DNA of 64,000 nt from CAVOAK01 sp963664465 (lineage in GTDB: Bacteria > Pseudomonadota > Alphaproteobacteria > UBA8366 > CAVOAK01): the NCBI GenBank assembly GCA_963664465.2, contig CAXXSU010000002.1, positions 310,001-374,000 on the forward strand, read 5' to 3'. Shown one piece after another: positions 1 through 8,134 of this stretch (position 1 is the first letter of the stretch; every line of letters begins with the position of its first letter). The notes below the pieces were generated by a model that worked only from the letters and a program-made list of their open reading frames with translations, did no database searches and was not told the DNA's origin. A program made the position numbers and the translations under genes.

Positions 1-2
1 AC

Positions 3-128
3 GCCGAAAACGCTTTCCCGAACGTTGCCTCTGCCAACATGATCTGTGCTCCAGCTTGGCTTACAATCAAAGGCTTCGATAAGGCGCGAGTCACGGGGCC
101 CGATGAAACTTGGGAAGATTTAGCGTGA
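3..128 (+). CDS. C-terminal end of an unidentified protein (partial)
   Basis: An open frame enters from the left edge and stops with TGA at 126-128, giving 41 residues. The composition looks like real coding sequence, with a GFDKARVTGPDETWEDLA-type tail, but it is too short to assign to a family. It is listed because a reading frame open to the window edge is more likely a gene end than noise. About 400 bases of non-coding sequence with palindromic repeats follow before the next gene. Confidence 0.35.
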   Translation, partial: AENAFPNVASANMICAPAWLTIKGFDKARVTGPDETWEDLA

Positions 129-235
129 GCTTGGAAAATCCGCGCCTCAAACCAAAGGCGCCGCTTTGGTCCCCCGTGGTGCATCGCCTCGCCATGTAGG
201 AAGCGACCGGCATAGTGTGAGACTAACGTCCACAT

Positions 236-355
236 TGTCCGCTTATGGCTATTAGTAGACCATCTGGGTGAGGTGCGGATACGTCCGCTTTTCGGCCTAA
301 AGCGGTCATCAGTAACGCGCTGTTCAAACGTCCGCTCGTGACCCAAAGCGGACGT
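236..355. repeat. Array of three GTCCGCTT...AAGCGGAC palindromes, upstream of the dioxygenase gene
   Basis: Three imperfect palindromic units of about 25-28 bases lie at 236-260, 281-308 and 328-355. Each has the plan TGTCCGCTT, an 8-10 base centre often reading TCGGCC or TGGCT, then AAGCGGACA. The third unit has the best-paired arms; the first two carry arm mismatches. A matching triple lies beyond the same gene at 1524-1644 and a degraded set at 44471-44542. The units would fold as short hairpins in RNA. Their function is unknown to me. Confidence 0.7.
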
Positions 356-541
356 CGAACATCGCCTACTGACGATGCTTTTTTTGTATCAAATCCGAGA
401 GGACAGCGGTGAGAAAATCATTTCTCCAACGGTGATTCAGGAATACGATCTTCGCAGTCCTCACGATTTCGGCGACTGTTCGGAAATTGTCGGCTGATAG
501 CCGAAATTGCGTGACGTTGCTCTACGCGTGGGAGGCTGATC

Positions 542-1405
542 ATGACGATTGAATTCAAACCACTTAGCGATGCTCTTGGAGCTGAAGTCATCGGCGTCAA
601 CGTCGCCGACGACCATTCTGACGAGACGATTGCTGAAATCCGTGAGGGGTGGCTACGCCACAATATTCTGCTGTTCCGCGGTCAGGACCTGACGATAGAG
701 CGGCAGAAGGCATTCGCGCAGCGATTCGGCAAGTTCAAGATTAGCCCACAATCCGACCCTCGGATCCCGGAACACCCGGAAGTGGCCGTGTTCTCAAACA
801 TCAAGGTGGATGGCAAGGATATTGGCGGGCGACCGGACCGAAGTTTTGGCGATGCCTGGCACAGTGATTTCGTCCACCTGACAGAGCCCGCCGGCGGTTC
901 GTTCTTCTACGCCAAGGAAGTGCCGGAGAAAGGCGGCGACGATACATGGTACGCCAATCTGACCAAGGCGTATGACGCCTTGTCGGAAGACATGAAATGC
1001 AAGCTGGAAGGCCTCAGGTGGACTTATCGCTTTATCAAAACGCGCAAACTTCATGTCCACGATTTCAAGCCCCTGACGGTGGACCAAGAGCGAAAACTAC
1101 CGGACGTCACCCACCCCTTCGTGCGCACGCACCCTGAGACCGGGCAAAAGGTATTGTTCGTCGGCATCATCGATACGCGCGAGTCGTCGGTCACTGGGAT
1201 GTCGAGGGAAGAGGGAGCCGAATTTTTGGACGAACTCAAGTCGTTCGCTACACAACCTCAATTCACCTACGCACATAAATGGCGGCCCGGCGACTGCATC
1301 CTCTGGGACAATCGCTGCACGATGCACCGCGGGTCGAACTTTCCGGACTCTAACGGCCGCAGGCTGTGTTATCGCGTGACGCTCGAAGGCGGCGTACCCT
1401 ATTGA
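542..1405 (+). CDS. TauD/TfdA-family 2-oxoglutarate-dependent dioxygenase
   Basis: This 287-residue protein is full length for the TauD/TfdA family of Fe(II)/2-oxoglutarate oxygenases, which hydroxylate small acids such as taurine or 2,4-D. The metal triad is visible as H107-x-D109 (in DAWHSDF) and H262 (in CTMHRGS), with R274 and R278 placed to bind the 2-oxoglutarate carboxylate. There is no signal peptide, so it is cytoplasmic. It stands alone, with palindrome arrays on both sides and no transporter or regulator beside it, so the substrate cannot be inferred from context. The C-terminal part resembles the 2,4-D/sulfonate branch, but the substrate is open. The ATG follows a weak purine-rich stretch. 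Confidence 0.9.
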   Translation: MTIEFKPLSDALGAEVIGVNVADDHSDETIAEIREGWLRHNILLFRGQDLTIERQKAFAQRFGKFKISPQSDPRIPEHPEVAVFSNIKVDGKDIGGRPDRSFGDAWHSDFVHLTEPAGGSFFYAKEVPEKGGDDTWYANLTKAYDALSEDMKCKLEGLRWTYRFIKTRKLHVHDFKPLTVDQERKLPDVTHPFVRTHPETGQKVLFVGIIDTRESSVTGMSREEGAEFLDELKSFATQPQFTYAHKWRPGDCILWDNRCTMHRGSNFPDSNGRRLCYRVTLEGGVPY

Positions 1406-1523
1406 GAGCAGAGGCTTGCAACCTCTATTGATCTCCGGCTGACAACAGGCATATTCGGCGCTACGGCGATTGGCTTCAACATGGCCGATTCAGGCTAGAA
1501 ATAGAAAATATCATACAGATTGT

Positions 1524-1644
1524 AACGTCCGCTTGTGGCTACAAGCGGACGTACCAGGCATACGTAAAGTGGGTCCGCTTTCGGCCTCAAAGCGGACATT
1601 CTGGCAAGACCCCGTCGGAGTCCGCTTGTAGCCAATAGCGGACA
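1524..1644. repeat. Second array of three GTCCGCTT palindromes, downstream of the dioxygenase gene
   Basis: Units lie at 1524-1552, 1571-1600 and 1618-1644. The first is near perfect: ACGTCCGCTTGTGGCT on one arm and ACAAGCGGACGT on the other. With the array at 236-355 it brackets the dioxygenase gene. The rest of 1406-2018 shows no convincing gene. A GTG-started frame at 1753-2026 would run to 96 residues if the downstream IS were removed, but its composition is not gene-like. Confidence 0.7.
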
Positions 1645-2026
1645 TAGCAATGCACACTGATGGTCGGCAATTTGACAAATACCGCTAGCTAGAGGCCAAG
1701 TTGATTTAGCGACTTGTCCGCGAACCCTTCACGGTAGCGTTGGACATGGTCCGTGCCTGAACGCTGGTCGATGCTGAAACTTCATGGACTCAACTTAACC
1801 TCCAACGACGGGGTTCTCGCTTATCGAAAGCCTGATTATCCCCTTGGCCAGGAGGGTGAAAATTGTGGGGATGCGGTGTTGCGAACACGACCGAATCATC
1901 AAATTGGGATTGTGGAAAGGGAGACATTCGCAGATCATTTGCAACGCTCAAGAATTTGGCTCCGAGATCCCGATGATTGGGAGCCGTCTACTGTATCTAA
2001 TGCAGGTTTAGACCTAAATCCCGGAT

Positions 2027-3065
2027 ATAGGGTATCCTATTCGCTCTCGTAGTGCCTAGATCTGGGGGGCAGGGCTGGGTCTGCCCCCGACGAGCTTCTT
2101 GTATGGCACGGGCTCCAGTTGCACTGCTTGCTGGAGGAGTCGATAGAACAGGAGGCCGCGAGCTTTGGATCGGCGGCGATTGAAGCGGAACGTGAACTCG
2201 TCCAGATAGTAATCAAGCTGGGAGGCGCTAATAGCCCCATGGTGAATACCCAGCCACCACCGATCAAGGAGGCCGGCTACCCGATGAACTTGGGGCATGA
2301 CAATGTGGGCTGGGTCGCCGCTGGCGGAAATATTTTTCGGCTGGTGTTCGAAGCCGACTCCCGTGAGACCGTTGTAGGCTCGCCAGCCATCGGTTCGAAT
2401 CGTTGCTCCCGGGCACACAGCCGTTTGGACGAAAGGAATGAGGCTCTCGGCGGATGCGTCCTCGACACGCGCCATGCGGATACGACCGGTGCCCCGACCC
2501 CGGATTTCGGCGGCAATCGCGACAATCGATTTCTTGTTTGTTTTCCGCCCCGTAACGCCAACCTCCCGGCCGCCCACATAGGTTTCGTCGACCTCGACCT
2601 CGCCATTCAGAAGCTCTCTGCCCGGTCGAACCATGGCCCGGCGCAGCTTATGGAGCCATGTCCAAGCCGTTTGATAACCGCCCAGGCCGAGTATTCGTTG
2701 AACCCCAAGCGCACTGACGCCGTGCTTCTGATTCGTCACATACCACATCGCCTGGAACCAAAGCCGCAACGGTTTCCGCGTACCCTCGAAGATCGTCCCC
2801 GCGGTCGGCGACGTCTGACGTTGGCATCCCGCACATCGCTGTTGGCCCCTGGCCGTCACCCACGCCTCGGTTCCCCCGCAGGCCGGACACCGAAACCCGG
2901 CAGGCCAACGGACACGCCGAAGAAAATCCGCACAGGCGGCCTCAGAAGCGAACCAGTCGTCAAATTCCATAAGCGTGCGAGGGTAATCGATCCCGCCAAC
3001 GGGATGGGCAGTATTCTCGGCCATCACAACATCTTGCCACTACGAGAGCGAATAGGATACCCTAT
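2027..3065 (-). mobile_element. IS1595-family insertion sequence, copy 1 (1039 bp)
   Basis: The element begins ATAGGGTATCCTATTCGC and ends with its inverted complement, so the terminal inverted repeats cover about 28 bases. An 8-bp target duplication, TCCCGGAT, sits at 2019-2026 and 3066-3073, the length known for the IS1595 family. It carries one transposase gene. Two other copies of exactly the same length lie at 6759-7797 (opposite orientation) and 51136-52174 (same orientation). The intact duplication and identical transposases point to recent transposition. Confidence 0.95.
2056..3027 (-). CDS. IS1595-family (ISXO2-like) transposase, copy 1
   Basis: The 323-residue transposase has an N-terminal zinc ribbon (CPACGG near residue 48 and CAGCQRQ near 71) followed by an ISXO2-like catalytic domain. 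The first catalytic Asp is in EVDETYVGG and the second in IRTDGWRAY. The C-terminal acid/Asn/His region is around the GIHHGAIS and RFNRRRSK stretch. The start ATG reads MMAENTAHPVG. It is residue-for-residue identical to the products at 6797-7768 and 51165-52136. Confidence 0.93.
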   Translation of the reverse strand: MMAENTAHPVGGIDYPRTLMEFDDWFASEAACADFLRRVRWPAGFRCPACGGTEAWVTARGQQRCAGCQRQTSPTAGTIFEGTRKPLRLWFQAMWYVTNQKHGVSALGVQRILGLGGYQTAWTWLHKLRRAMVRPGRELLNGEVEVDETYVGGREVGVTGRKTNKKSIVAIAAEIRGRGTGRIRMARVEDASAESLIPFVQTAVCPGATIRTDGWRAYNGLTGVGFEHQPKNISASGDPAHIVMPQVHRVAGLLDRWWLGIHHGAISASQLDYYLDEFTFRFNRRRSKARGLLFYRLLQQAVQLEPVPYKKLVGGRPSPAPQI

Positions 3066-3170
3066 TCCCGGATTTCTCACCGAAGAATAGTGTGGAGTCT
3101 GATTATCTATTGTAAACAAACAGTTATAGAAATTTTCGGGAAGCGACAAAAATACAGGGTGTTTTTCCGT

Positions 3171-4118
3171 TCAGGGCCGTTTTTCGTCCGGCGGCGGGAG
3201 GGTTTGCACGGTTTCGGCGAGCCATTGCAAGGCGCCCCGCGTCGCCGTCCAGTTTTCCCTGTTTTGCAACACATAGATGACCGCCTCGTCGGGTGAGCCC
3301 AGCGTGTAGTGGTCGTCCTGATGTTCGGGGATCGGCATGGCGCCGGTCAACAGAGCGGGGACATGGGGATTGCGCTTCCAGGCGGCAGCCAGGGCGGTGC
3401 GGGCATCGGCCTCATCGCCCTTGCGCAAAGCCAGCAGGGTCTTGGCGTAGGCCCATTCGGCGAACACATCATCGTCATAGGCGGCGAGCAGTTCCTCCAG
3501 GGCGCCGTGATCGCCGGTGGCGAGCAGCCAGGACGTCAGGACATGGCGCAGACCCTGATTATCGTTGGGGTTGAGGCGCAGCATATCCCGGTAATGGCCG
3601 ATGGCCGCAGCGCGCTCGCCCGCCGCCCACAGGCATTCGGCGAGACCGGCGCGGGCGCGCATGTAAGGGCGGGTCTCCAGAAGGCCCCAGAAGTGGCCGG
3701 CATCACGCTCGAAGGCTTGCGCCCCAAGCGCCCGTTCCCCGGCGGCAACGCCGGCCTCATAATGGCGCCGCGCCTCGACGAGGGTCTTCGCCGCCTCTTC
3801 CGCCAGCAGCACATGAGCGTCGGCGCAGAGTTCGGATATCTCCAGCGCCCGTTTGGCCAGTGCGATCCGTTCGCGTTTGGCGCCCGCGTCCCAGGCTTTG
3901 TACATGAGTTCCTGGGCCTGCCAAAGCGCCGGGTCATCACCGTCGCTTCCGTCAAAGCCGGAGGACAGCCCGCCGGCGAGCTTGGCCATCACCCCCTCCA
4001 GAGCCCGACGGTCGGGCAAAGGCGGCGCGGGCTCGGACACAGGCTCGAGGGCCGGCTTTTTCCTGGCGGTGGGCGCGGGCTTTCTCTTGTTGTTGCGGCG
4101 CTTCTTGCTGACCGGCAT
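3171..4118 (-). CDS. ST7-like tetratricopeptide-repeat protein
   Basis: The 315-residue protein has a basic, Lys/Arg/Pro-rich N-terminus (residues 1-40) and then helical repeats with TPR spacing, such as ALGAQAFERDAG, ARAGLAECLWAAGERAAAIG and DMLRLNPNDNQGLRHVL. The LNPNDNQGLR block and the acidic C-terminus match the bacterial ST7-type TPR proteins, often annotated simply as tetratricopeptide repeat protein. It has no signal peptide. No enzymatic role can be read from it; scaffolding is the usual guess. It sits between an IS1595 copy and an IS1380-type element, so its surroundings were rearranged. Confidence 0.7.
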   Translation of the reverse strand: MPVSKKRRNNKRKPAPTARKKPALEPVSEPAPPLPDRRALEGVMAKLAGGLSSGFDGSDGDDPALWQAQELMYKAWDAGAKRERIALAKRALEISELCADAHVLLAEEAAKTLVEARRHYEAGVAAGERALGAQAFERDAGHFWGLLETRPYMRARAGLAECLWAAGERAAAIGHYRDMLRLNPNDNQGLRHVLTSWLLATGDHGALEELLAAYDDDVFAEWAYAKTLLALRKGDEADARTALAAAWKRNPHVPALLTGAMPIPEHQDDHYTLGSPDEAVIYVLQNRENWTATRGALQWLAETVQTLPPPDEKRP

Positions 4119-4253
4119 GGAGACCTCGCGTGGCGTTCACAGGAGGGTGCCAGCCTAGCGGAAACCGGGGTTCAACGCTTGTGTTCTTCTTCGATGCCCA
4201 ACGCAATACTCTATGATGGATCGCGTGATATCCATGTCTTGAGGGGGAACTTC

Positions 4254-5609
4254 ATGCGCTTTGCGGATTACGGCAAACGGGTGGTGTTCGCCGCCTTCGA
4301 CGGCGGCGAGATCACGTCGGACGCCGGTGTCCTGTTACTGCGCGAGCGGGCGCGCCGGATACGCCTGTTCGAACGCATGGCGGGCTGTTTCACCGATCAC
4401 CGGGATCGAGAACGCCTAACCCATACCCTTCCCGCCCTGTTGGCTCAACGGGTTTGCGGGATGGCGCTCGGCTATGAAGACATCATCGACCACGACACGC
4501 TCCGTTTCGACCCGGCCCTGAAATTGCTGGCCTCACCGGGAACCGAATATCCCGGGACCCCGGCTCCGCTGGCCGGCAAGTCAACGCTGAGCCGGCTGGA
4601 ACAATCCTGGGAAACCGGCAACCGCCGCTATCACCAGATGGTCCCCAATCTCAAGAGCCTCTCCAACCTGTTCGTCGCGCTGTTCCTCGACGCCTGCGAC
4701 ACGCCGCCCGCGCGCATCACCCTCGATATCGACGCCACCGACGTGGAGACCCACGGGCGCCAGGAGAACGCCTTCTTCCACGGCTATTACGAACACCGCT
4801 GTTTCCTGCCCCTCTATGTCTTCTGCGGCCGCCATCTCCTGCTCGCCCAACTCCGACCCGCCAACATCGATGGCGCCAGGGGTGCGCGCAACCAGATCCG
4901 GCGCATCGTCGCGATGATCCGGGAACGCTGGCCCAATGTCGCCATCGTGCTGCGCGGCGACAGCGGCTTCGCGCGAGAGAACCTGATGCGCTGGTGCGAG
5001 GGAAATGCCGTGGATTACGTCTTCGGCCTGGCTCGCAACGATGTCCTGCTCAAGAAAGCACAGAGGGTCCGCGGCAAGGCCGCCATGGCCATGATCGAAA
5101 CCGGCCAGCCGGTCCGCGCCTACGGCGATTTCCACCACATCACCAAATCCAGAACCTGGGCCCGGCCCCGGCGCGTCATCGCCAAGGTCGAACACAAGCC
5201 CGGACACCAACAGCGCTGCCGCTTCCTCGTCACTTCCCTGGATCGCCACCAAGTCCCGTCCAGGGAACTCTACGAAGACACCTATTGCCCACGCGGCGAC
5301 ATGGAAAACCGCATCAAGGACTGCCAACTCGATCTGTTCGCCAATCGCATGAGCGCGCACGCCTACAAAGCCAACCAGCTCCGCCTGCTCCTCGCCGCTT
5401 TCGCCTATGTCCTCATCGACGGTATCCGCCGCGTCGCCCTGAAAAAGACGACCCTGGCCAAGGCCGTCCCCAATACCATCCGCCTGAAACTTCTGAAGGT
5501 CGGCGCCAAAGTCATCAACTCCGTGCGACGCATCAAGCTCTCCCTGCCCGATGCCTGCCCTTACAAAGACCTCTTCTTCAAGGCCCACGCCGCCCTGGCG
5601 CCCCCATAA
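4254..5609 (+). CDS. IS1380-family transposase
   Basis: The 451-residue product starts at MRFADYGKRVVF after a GGGGGAAC purine tract. It shows the IS1380 layout: an N-terminal GGEITSDAGVLLLR block, the first catalytic Asp in ITLDIDATD, the second in VLRGDSGFARE, and the C-terminal acid in CPRGDMENRIKDCQ, followed by a basic tail. Length is normal for the family and the frame is uninterrupted, so it may be active. I could not identify its inverted repeats or a TTAA target duplication by eye, so element ends are not given. The same frame is open upstream to 3309, but that part is antisense to the TPR gene. Confidence 0.88.
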   Translation: MRFADYGKRVVFAAFDGGEITSDAGVLLLRERARRIRLFERMAGCFTDHRDRERLTHTLPALLAQRVCGMALGYEDIIDHDTLRFDPALKLLASPGTEYPGTPAPLAGKSTLSRLEQSWETGNRRYHQMVPNLKSLSNLFVALFLDACDTPPARITLDIDATDVETHGRQENAFFHGYYEHRCFLPLYVFCGRHLLLAQLRPANIDGARGARNQIRRIVAMIRERWPNVAIVLRGDSGFARENLMRWCEGNAVDYVFGLARNDVLLKKAQRVRGKAAMAMIETGQPVRAYGDFHHITKSRTWARPRRVIAKVEHKPGHQQRCRFLVTSLDRHQVPSRELYEDTYCPRGDMENRIKDCQLDLFANRMSAHAYKANQLRLLLAAFAYVLIDGIRRVALKKTTLAKAVPNTIRLKLLKVGAKVINSVRRIKLSLPDACPYKDLFFKAHAALAPP

Positions 5610-5919
5610 TCGCAACTCTCCACCGCAACAGGGAAAAGGGGGCAACGCTGCAGCGGCGATGACTCCCGCATGCCCGAAACCCACCAAAAACCCATCATAC
5701 GCAGAGCCTGTCCAACTATCCCGGCCAGAATATCCTTCTCAAAGCCCGACCCACCACGCTGACACTCAAATCAGCCCGATCACTCTCAAATCCAGCGCCT
5801 CAAAAACGCCTCGTGAGAAGTCCGGGCCGAATCGTTACCTTTCACCCTGCGCAGGGCTGCGCACGACTTGGAAACAAAACGGTGCCTATATGGTACCTGG
5901 AAAAACAGGGTTCTATGCT
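5610..5919. other. Non-coding stretch downstream of the IS1380-type transposase
   Basis: No gene-like frame is visible here. The sequence probably includes the right end of the IS1380 element. A duplex-prone block, CCTGCGCAGGGCTGCGC, lies near 5846. Confidence 0.4.
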
Positions 5920-5963
5920 AAAAAAAGAAAATCCCCGCTAATCTATTGGAATAGCGGGGATTA
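5920..5963 (-). terminator. Rho-independent terminator downstream of the tRNA-Met fragment
   Basis: On the minus strand AATCCCCGCTA pairs with TAGCGGGGATT around an 11-base loop and is followed by TTTCTTTTTTT. It lies three bases past the CCA end of the tRNA fragment, as expected for a former tRNA transcription unit. Confidence 0.8.
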
Positions 5964-5965
5964 TT

Positions 5966-6010
5966 TGGTTGCGGGGGTTGGATTTGAACCAACGACCTTC
6001 AGGTTATGAA
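5966..6010 (-). tRNA. 3' half of a tRNA-Met (CAT) gene, probable attachment-site remnant
   Basis: On the minus strand the sequence runs from an anticodon loop TTCATAA through CCTGAAGGTC, a T-arm GTTGG-TTCAAAT-CCAAC, and the acceptor strand CCCCGCA with an encoded CCA. The matching 5' acceptor strand TGCGGGG, D-arm and full anticodon stem are absent upstream, where sequence diverges at the anticodon loop. This is the classic segment left when an integrative element recombines into a tRNA 3' end. A group I intron split was considered, but no 5' half is found within 300 bases. It is therefore not a functional tRNA. Confidence 0.7.
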
Positions 6011-6293
6011 GCCTGGCTCTGCCCATCACCCTTGCACCTCCCACCACTCCGGCCAACGGACTTTTTTTCGGCGTACGTATCGCCTTCATTACCTTCATCT
6101 GCTGCTTGCGCGACAGCCGGCGATCACCAAGGCGCTCGAGTGCCTGTTCCACCAGCCAGGGCGCAAGTGCCATCCGTGCGGTGGGCCGATAGAGGTCAAG
6201 CTTGGCGGCCATGCGGAGTGCGGTGAGTGCTTTATTGACGCTGCCGGGGTCGGCGAATGTAACCAAAGTGACAGTCAACTTCTCTTCTTTGTT

Positions 6294-6337
6294 CCTTGCC
6301 TATCCGGTTATCACCCACACCCACTATATGTAGTGTG
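6294..6337 (+). repeat. 44-bp inverted repeat, left arm
   Basis: This 44-base block begins CCTTGCCTATCCGGTTATC and ends CACTATATGTAGTGTG. It is repeated exactly in inverse orientation at 8054-8097. The flanks differ on both sides. The interval 6013-6293 to the left shows no convincing gene. Confidence 0.9.
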
Positions 6338-6465
6338 TCTCCTTGGACTGCAGGCAAGGGCCGGCGCAGGCGCATTGAGGAGGCGATCCGGCTAATTCTT
6401 GATTGTTCTGAAAACCGAACCGGAGTTTAATTCACGTCACGTACTTAACATCGGGGGACGGAACG

Positions 6466-6762
6466 GTGGCGACCAAGGAAAAAACGAAAAAACCCACGGC
6501 CAGACGGGAAGCTGCTGATGAAACGACATCGTCTGAGCGATTGACGGCACTAGTCGAAGAAAGCGACGCGCTGGCACGAATCGTTGCGGAGAACCCGTCC
6601 GCGCCTGTTAGTCTCCGGCGCGTTTTGAGTCGCAGCGAAGACGAAGCGACACGCAAGAACGTGATCCTCAATCCGTTTACTCCATATGACGTATTGAGCG
6701 AACTTGAAAACCAGTTCACAGAGCTATTTGTGAATAATCCGGCACTCGAATCCTACAAATAG
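6466..6762 (+). CDS. Small LRV-like repeat protein, last codons replaced by an IS
   Basis: The GTG start follows a clear GGGGGA ribosome site with 7-base spacing. The first 25 residues are charged and Lys-rich; residues 40-95 then show two leucine-rich-variant-like repeats with the NPxxPxxxLxxL pattern (NPSAPVSLRRVL, NPFTPYDVLSEL) and an ENQFTELFVNNPAL end. Similar blocks are known in larger bacterial proteins whose repeat continues LLLLENP, so this may be a truncated relative. IS1595 copy 2 inserted at codon 96; removal restores a tail of ES-Y-N-S-M-K-L then stop. The present stop TAG is supplied by the IS end. Function is unknown. Confidence 0.6.
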   Translation: MATKEKTKKPTARREAADETTSSERLTALVEESDALARIVAENPSAPVSLRRVLSRSEDEATRKNVILNPFTPYDVLSELENQFTELFVNNPALESYK

Positions 6763-7797
6763 GGTATCCTATTCGCTCTCGTAGTGGCAAGATGTTGTGA
6801 TGGCCGAGAATACTGCCCATCCCGTTGGCGGGATCGATTACCCTCGCACGCTTATGGAATTTGACGACTGGTTCGCTTCTGAGGCCGCCTGTGCGGATTT
6901 TCTTCGGCGTGTCCGTTGGCCTGCCGGGTTTCGGTGTCCGGCCTGCGGGGGAACCGAGGCGTGGGTGACGGCCAGGGGCCAACAGCGATGTGCGGGATGC
7001 CAACGTCAGACGTCGCCGACCGCGGGGACGATCTTCGAGGGTACGCGGAAACCGTTGCGGCTTTGGTTCCAGGCGATGTGGTATGTGACGAATCAGAAGC
7101 ACGGCGTCAGTGCGCTTGGGGTTCAACGAATACTCGGCCTGGGCGGTTATCAAACGGCTTGGACATGGCTCCATAAGCTGCGCCGGGCCATGGTTCGACC
7201 GGGCAGAGAGCTTCTGAATGGCGAGGTCGAGGTCGACGAAACCTATGTGGGCGGCCGGGAGGTTGGCGTTACGGGGCGGAAAACAAACAAGAAATCGATT
7301 GTCGCGATTGCCGCCGAAATCCGGGGTCGGGGCACCGGTCGTATCCGCATGGCGCGTGTCGAGGACGCATCCGCCGAGAGCCTCATTCCTTTCGTCCAAA
7401 CGGCTGTGTGCCCGGGAGCAACGATTCGAACCGATGGCTGGCGAGCCTACAACGGTCTCACGGGAGTCGGCTTCGAACACCAGCCGAAAAATATTTCCGC
7501 CAGCGGCGACCCAGCCCACATTGTCATGCCCCAAGTTCATCGGGTAGCCGGCCTCCTTGATCGGTGGTGGCTGGGTATTCACCATGGGGCTATTAGCGCC
7601 TCCCAGCTTGATTACTATCTGGACGAGTTCACGTTCCGCTTCAATCGCCGCCGATCCAAAGCTCGCGGCCTCCTGTTCTATCGACTCCTCCAGCAAGCAG
7701 TGCAACTGGAGCCCGTGCCATACAAGAAGCTCGTCGGGGGCAGACCCAGCCCTGCCCCCCAGATCTAGGCACTACGAGAGCGAATAGGATACCCTAT
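6759..7797 (+). mobile_element. IS1595-family insertion sequence, copy 2 (1039 bp)
   Basis: It has the same ATAGGGTATCC termini and length as copies 1 and 3, here in plus orientation. The 8-bp target duplication TCCTACAA lies at 6751-6758 and 7798-7805. It sits inside the region bounded by the 44-bp inverted repeats and interrupts the small LRV-like gene near its 3' end. Confidence 0.95.
6797..7768 (+). CDS. IS1595-family (ISXO2-like) transposase, copy 2
   Basis: 323 residues, identical in sequence to the products of copies 1 and 3. It has the same zinc ribbon (CPACGG, CAGCQRQ) and catalytic motifs EVDETYVGG and IRTDGWRAY. The frame is intact and probably functional. Confidence 0.93.
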   Translation: MMAENTAHPVGGIDYPRTLMEFDDWFASEAACADFLRRVRWPAGFRCPACGGTEAWVTARGQQRCAGCQRQTSPTAGTIFEGTRKPLRLWFQAMWYVTNQKHGVSALGVQRILGLGGYQTAWTWLHKLRRAMVRPGRELLNGEVEVDETYVGGREVGVTGRKTNKKSIVAIAAEIRGRGTGRIRMARVEDASAESLIPFVQTAVCPGATIRTDGWRAYNGLTGVGFEHQPKNISASGDPAHIVMPQVHRVAGLLDRWWLGIHHGAISASQLDYYLDEFTFRFNRRRSKARGLLFYRLLQQAVQLEPVPYKKLVGGRPSPAPQI

Positions 7798-7890
7798 TCC
7801 TACAATTCAATGAAGCTCTGATTTCCTGGAATATTCCATCGGTGTCGTTCACCTCCGATTTCAGATAAATTTCAATGAAGTGACGGTCCT

Positions 7891-8028
7891 TTATGCAACG
7901 TGGCGTTTTGCCAAATCCGACTCAATGATTAGGATTTCCGCCACGCTAAAGTGTCGCCTAAAAGCCGCTACAATGCCGTCCGAGTCCCTGCTCGGCATCG
8001 CCGCAGATATCTCCGCTTCGACCTGCAC
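7891..8028 (-). other. Possible degenerate coding fragment
   Basis: A GTG-started minus-strand frame of 45 residues (containing AAFRRHFSVAEILIIESDL) stops at 7891. A shifted frame just downstream continues RHFIEIYLKSEV and then DTDGIFQEIRASLN to about 7806. Both halves look protein-like, so a frameshifted gene remnant is possible. The rest of 7806-8053 shows nothing else. The family is not recognised. Confidence 0.25.
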
Positions 8029-8053
8029 CGAGCTTTACTCAGGAAAATGGGTG

Positions 8054-8097
8054 CACACTACATATAGTGGGTGTGGGTGATAACCGGATAGGCAAGG
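8054..8097 (-). repeat. 44-bp inverted repeat, right arm
   Basis: This is the exact reverse complement of 6294-6337. The two arms enclose about 1.7 kb, of which 1039 bp is IS1595 copy 2, so the original interval was about 0.7 kb. They could be ends of a small unclassified mobile element or an inverted duplication. No direct target repeat was recognised outside the arms. Confidence 0.9.
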
Positions 8098-8134
8098 TAC
8101 ATACTTAGCTGAACGCTAGTCGGTTTCCGTATCC

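Noticed and set aside
1753..2052. 99-residue plus-strand frame before IS1595 copy 1
   Set aside because: Starts at GTG without a clear ribosome site and has unbiased codon use. It would end soon after the IS if the element is removed; not convincing as a gene.
2119..3090. Long plus-strand frames across the IS1595 copies (also 6716-7705 minus and 51228-52298 plus)
   Set aside because: They are exact antisense to the transposase genes, vary only where they run out of the element, and have no ribosome site.
3309..4253. N-terminal 315 codons in frame with the IS1380 transposase
   Set aside because: Antisense to the TPR gene; the transposase family starts at MRFADYG.
4581..5687. 368-residue minus-strand frame over the IS1380 transposase
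   Set aside because: Antisense shadow of a GC-rich gene; no family features.
5961..6278. 105-residue minus-strand frame ending in LKVVGSNPTPATK, and plus-strand frames ending GVGFEPTTFRL or starting GLDLNQRPSGYE
   Set aside because: These tails are the well-known translations of a tRNA 3' half; the sequence is the tRNA-Met fragment.
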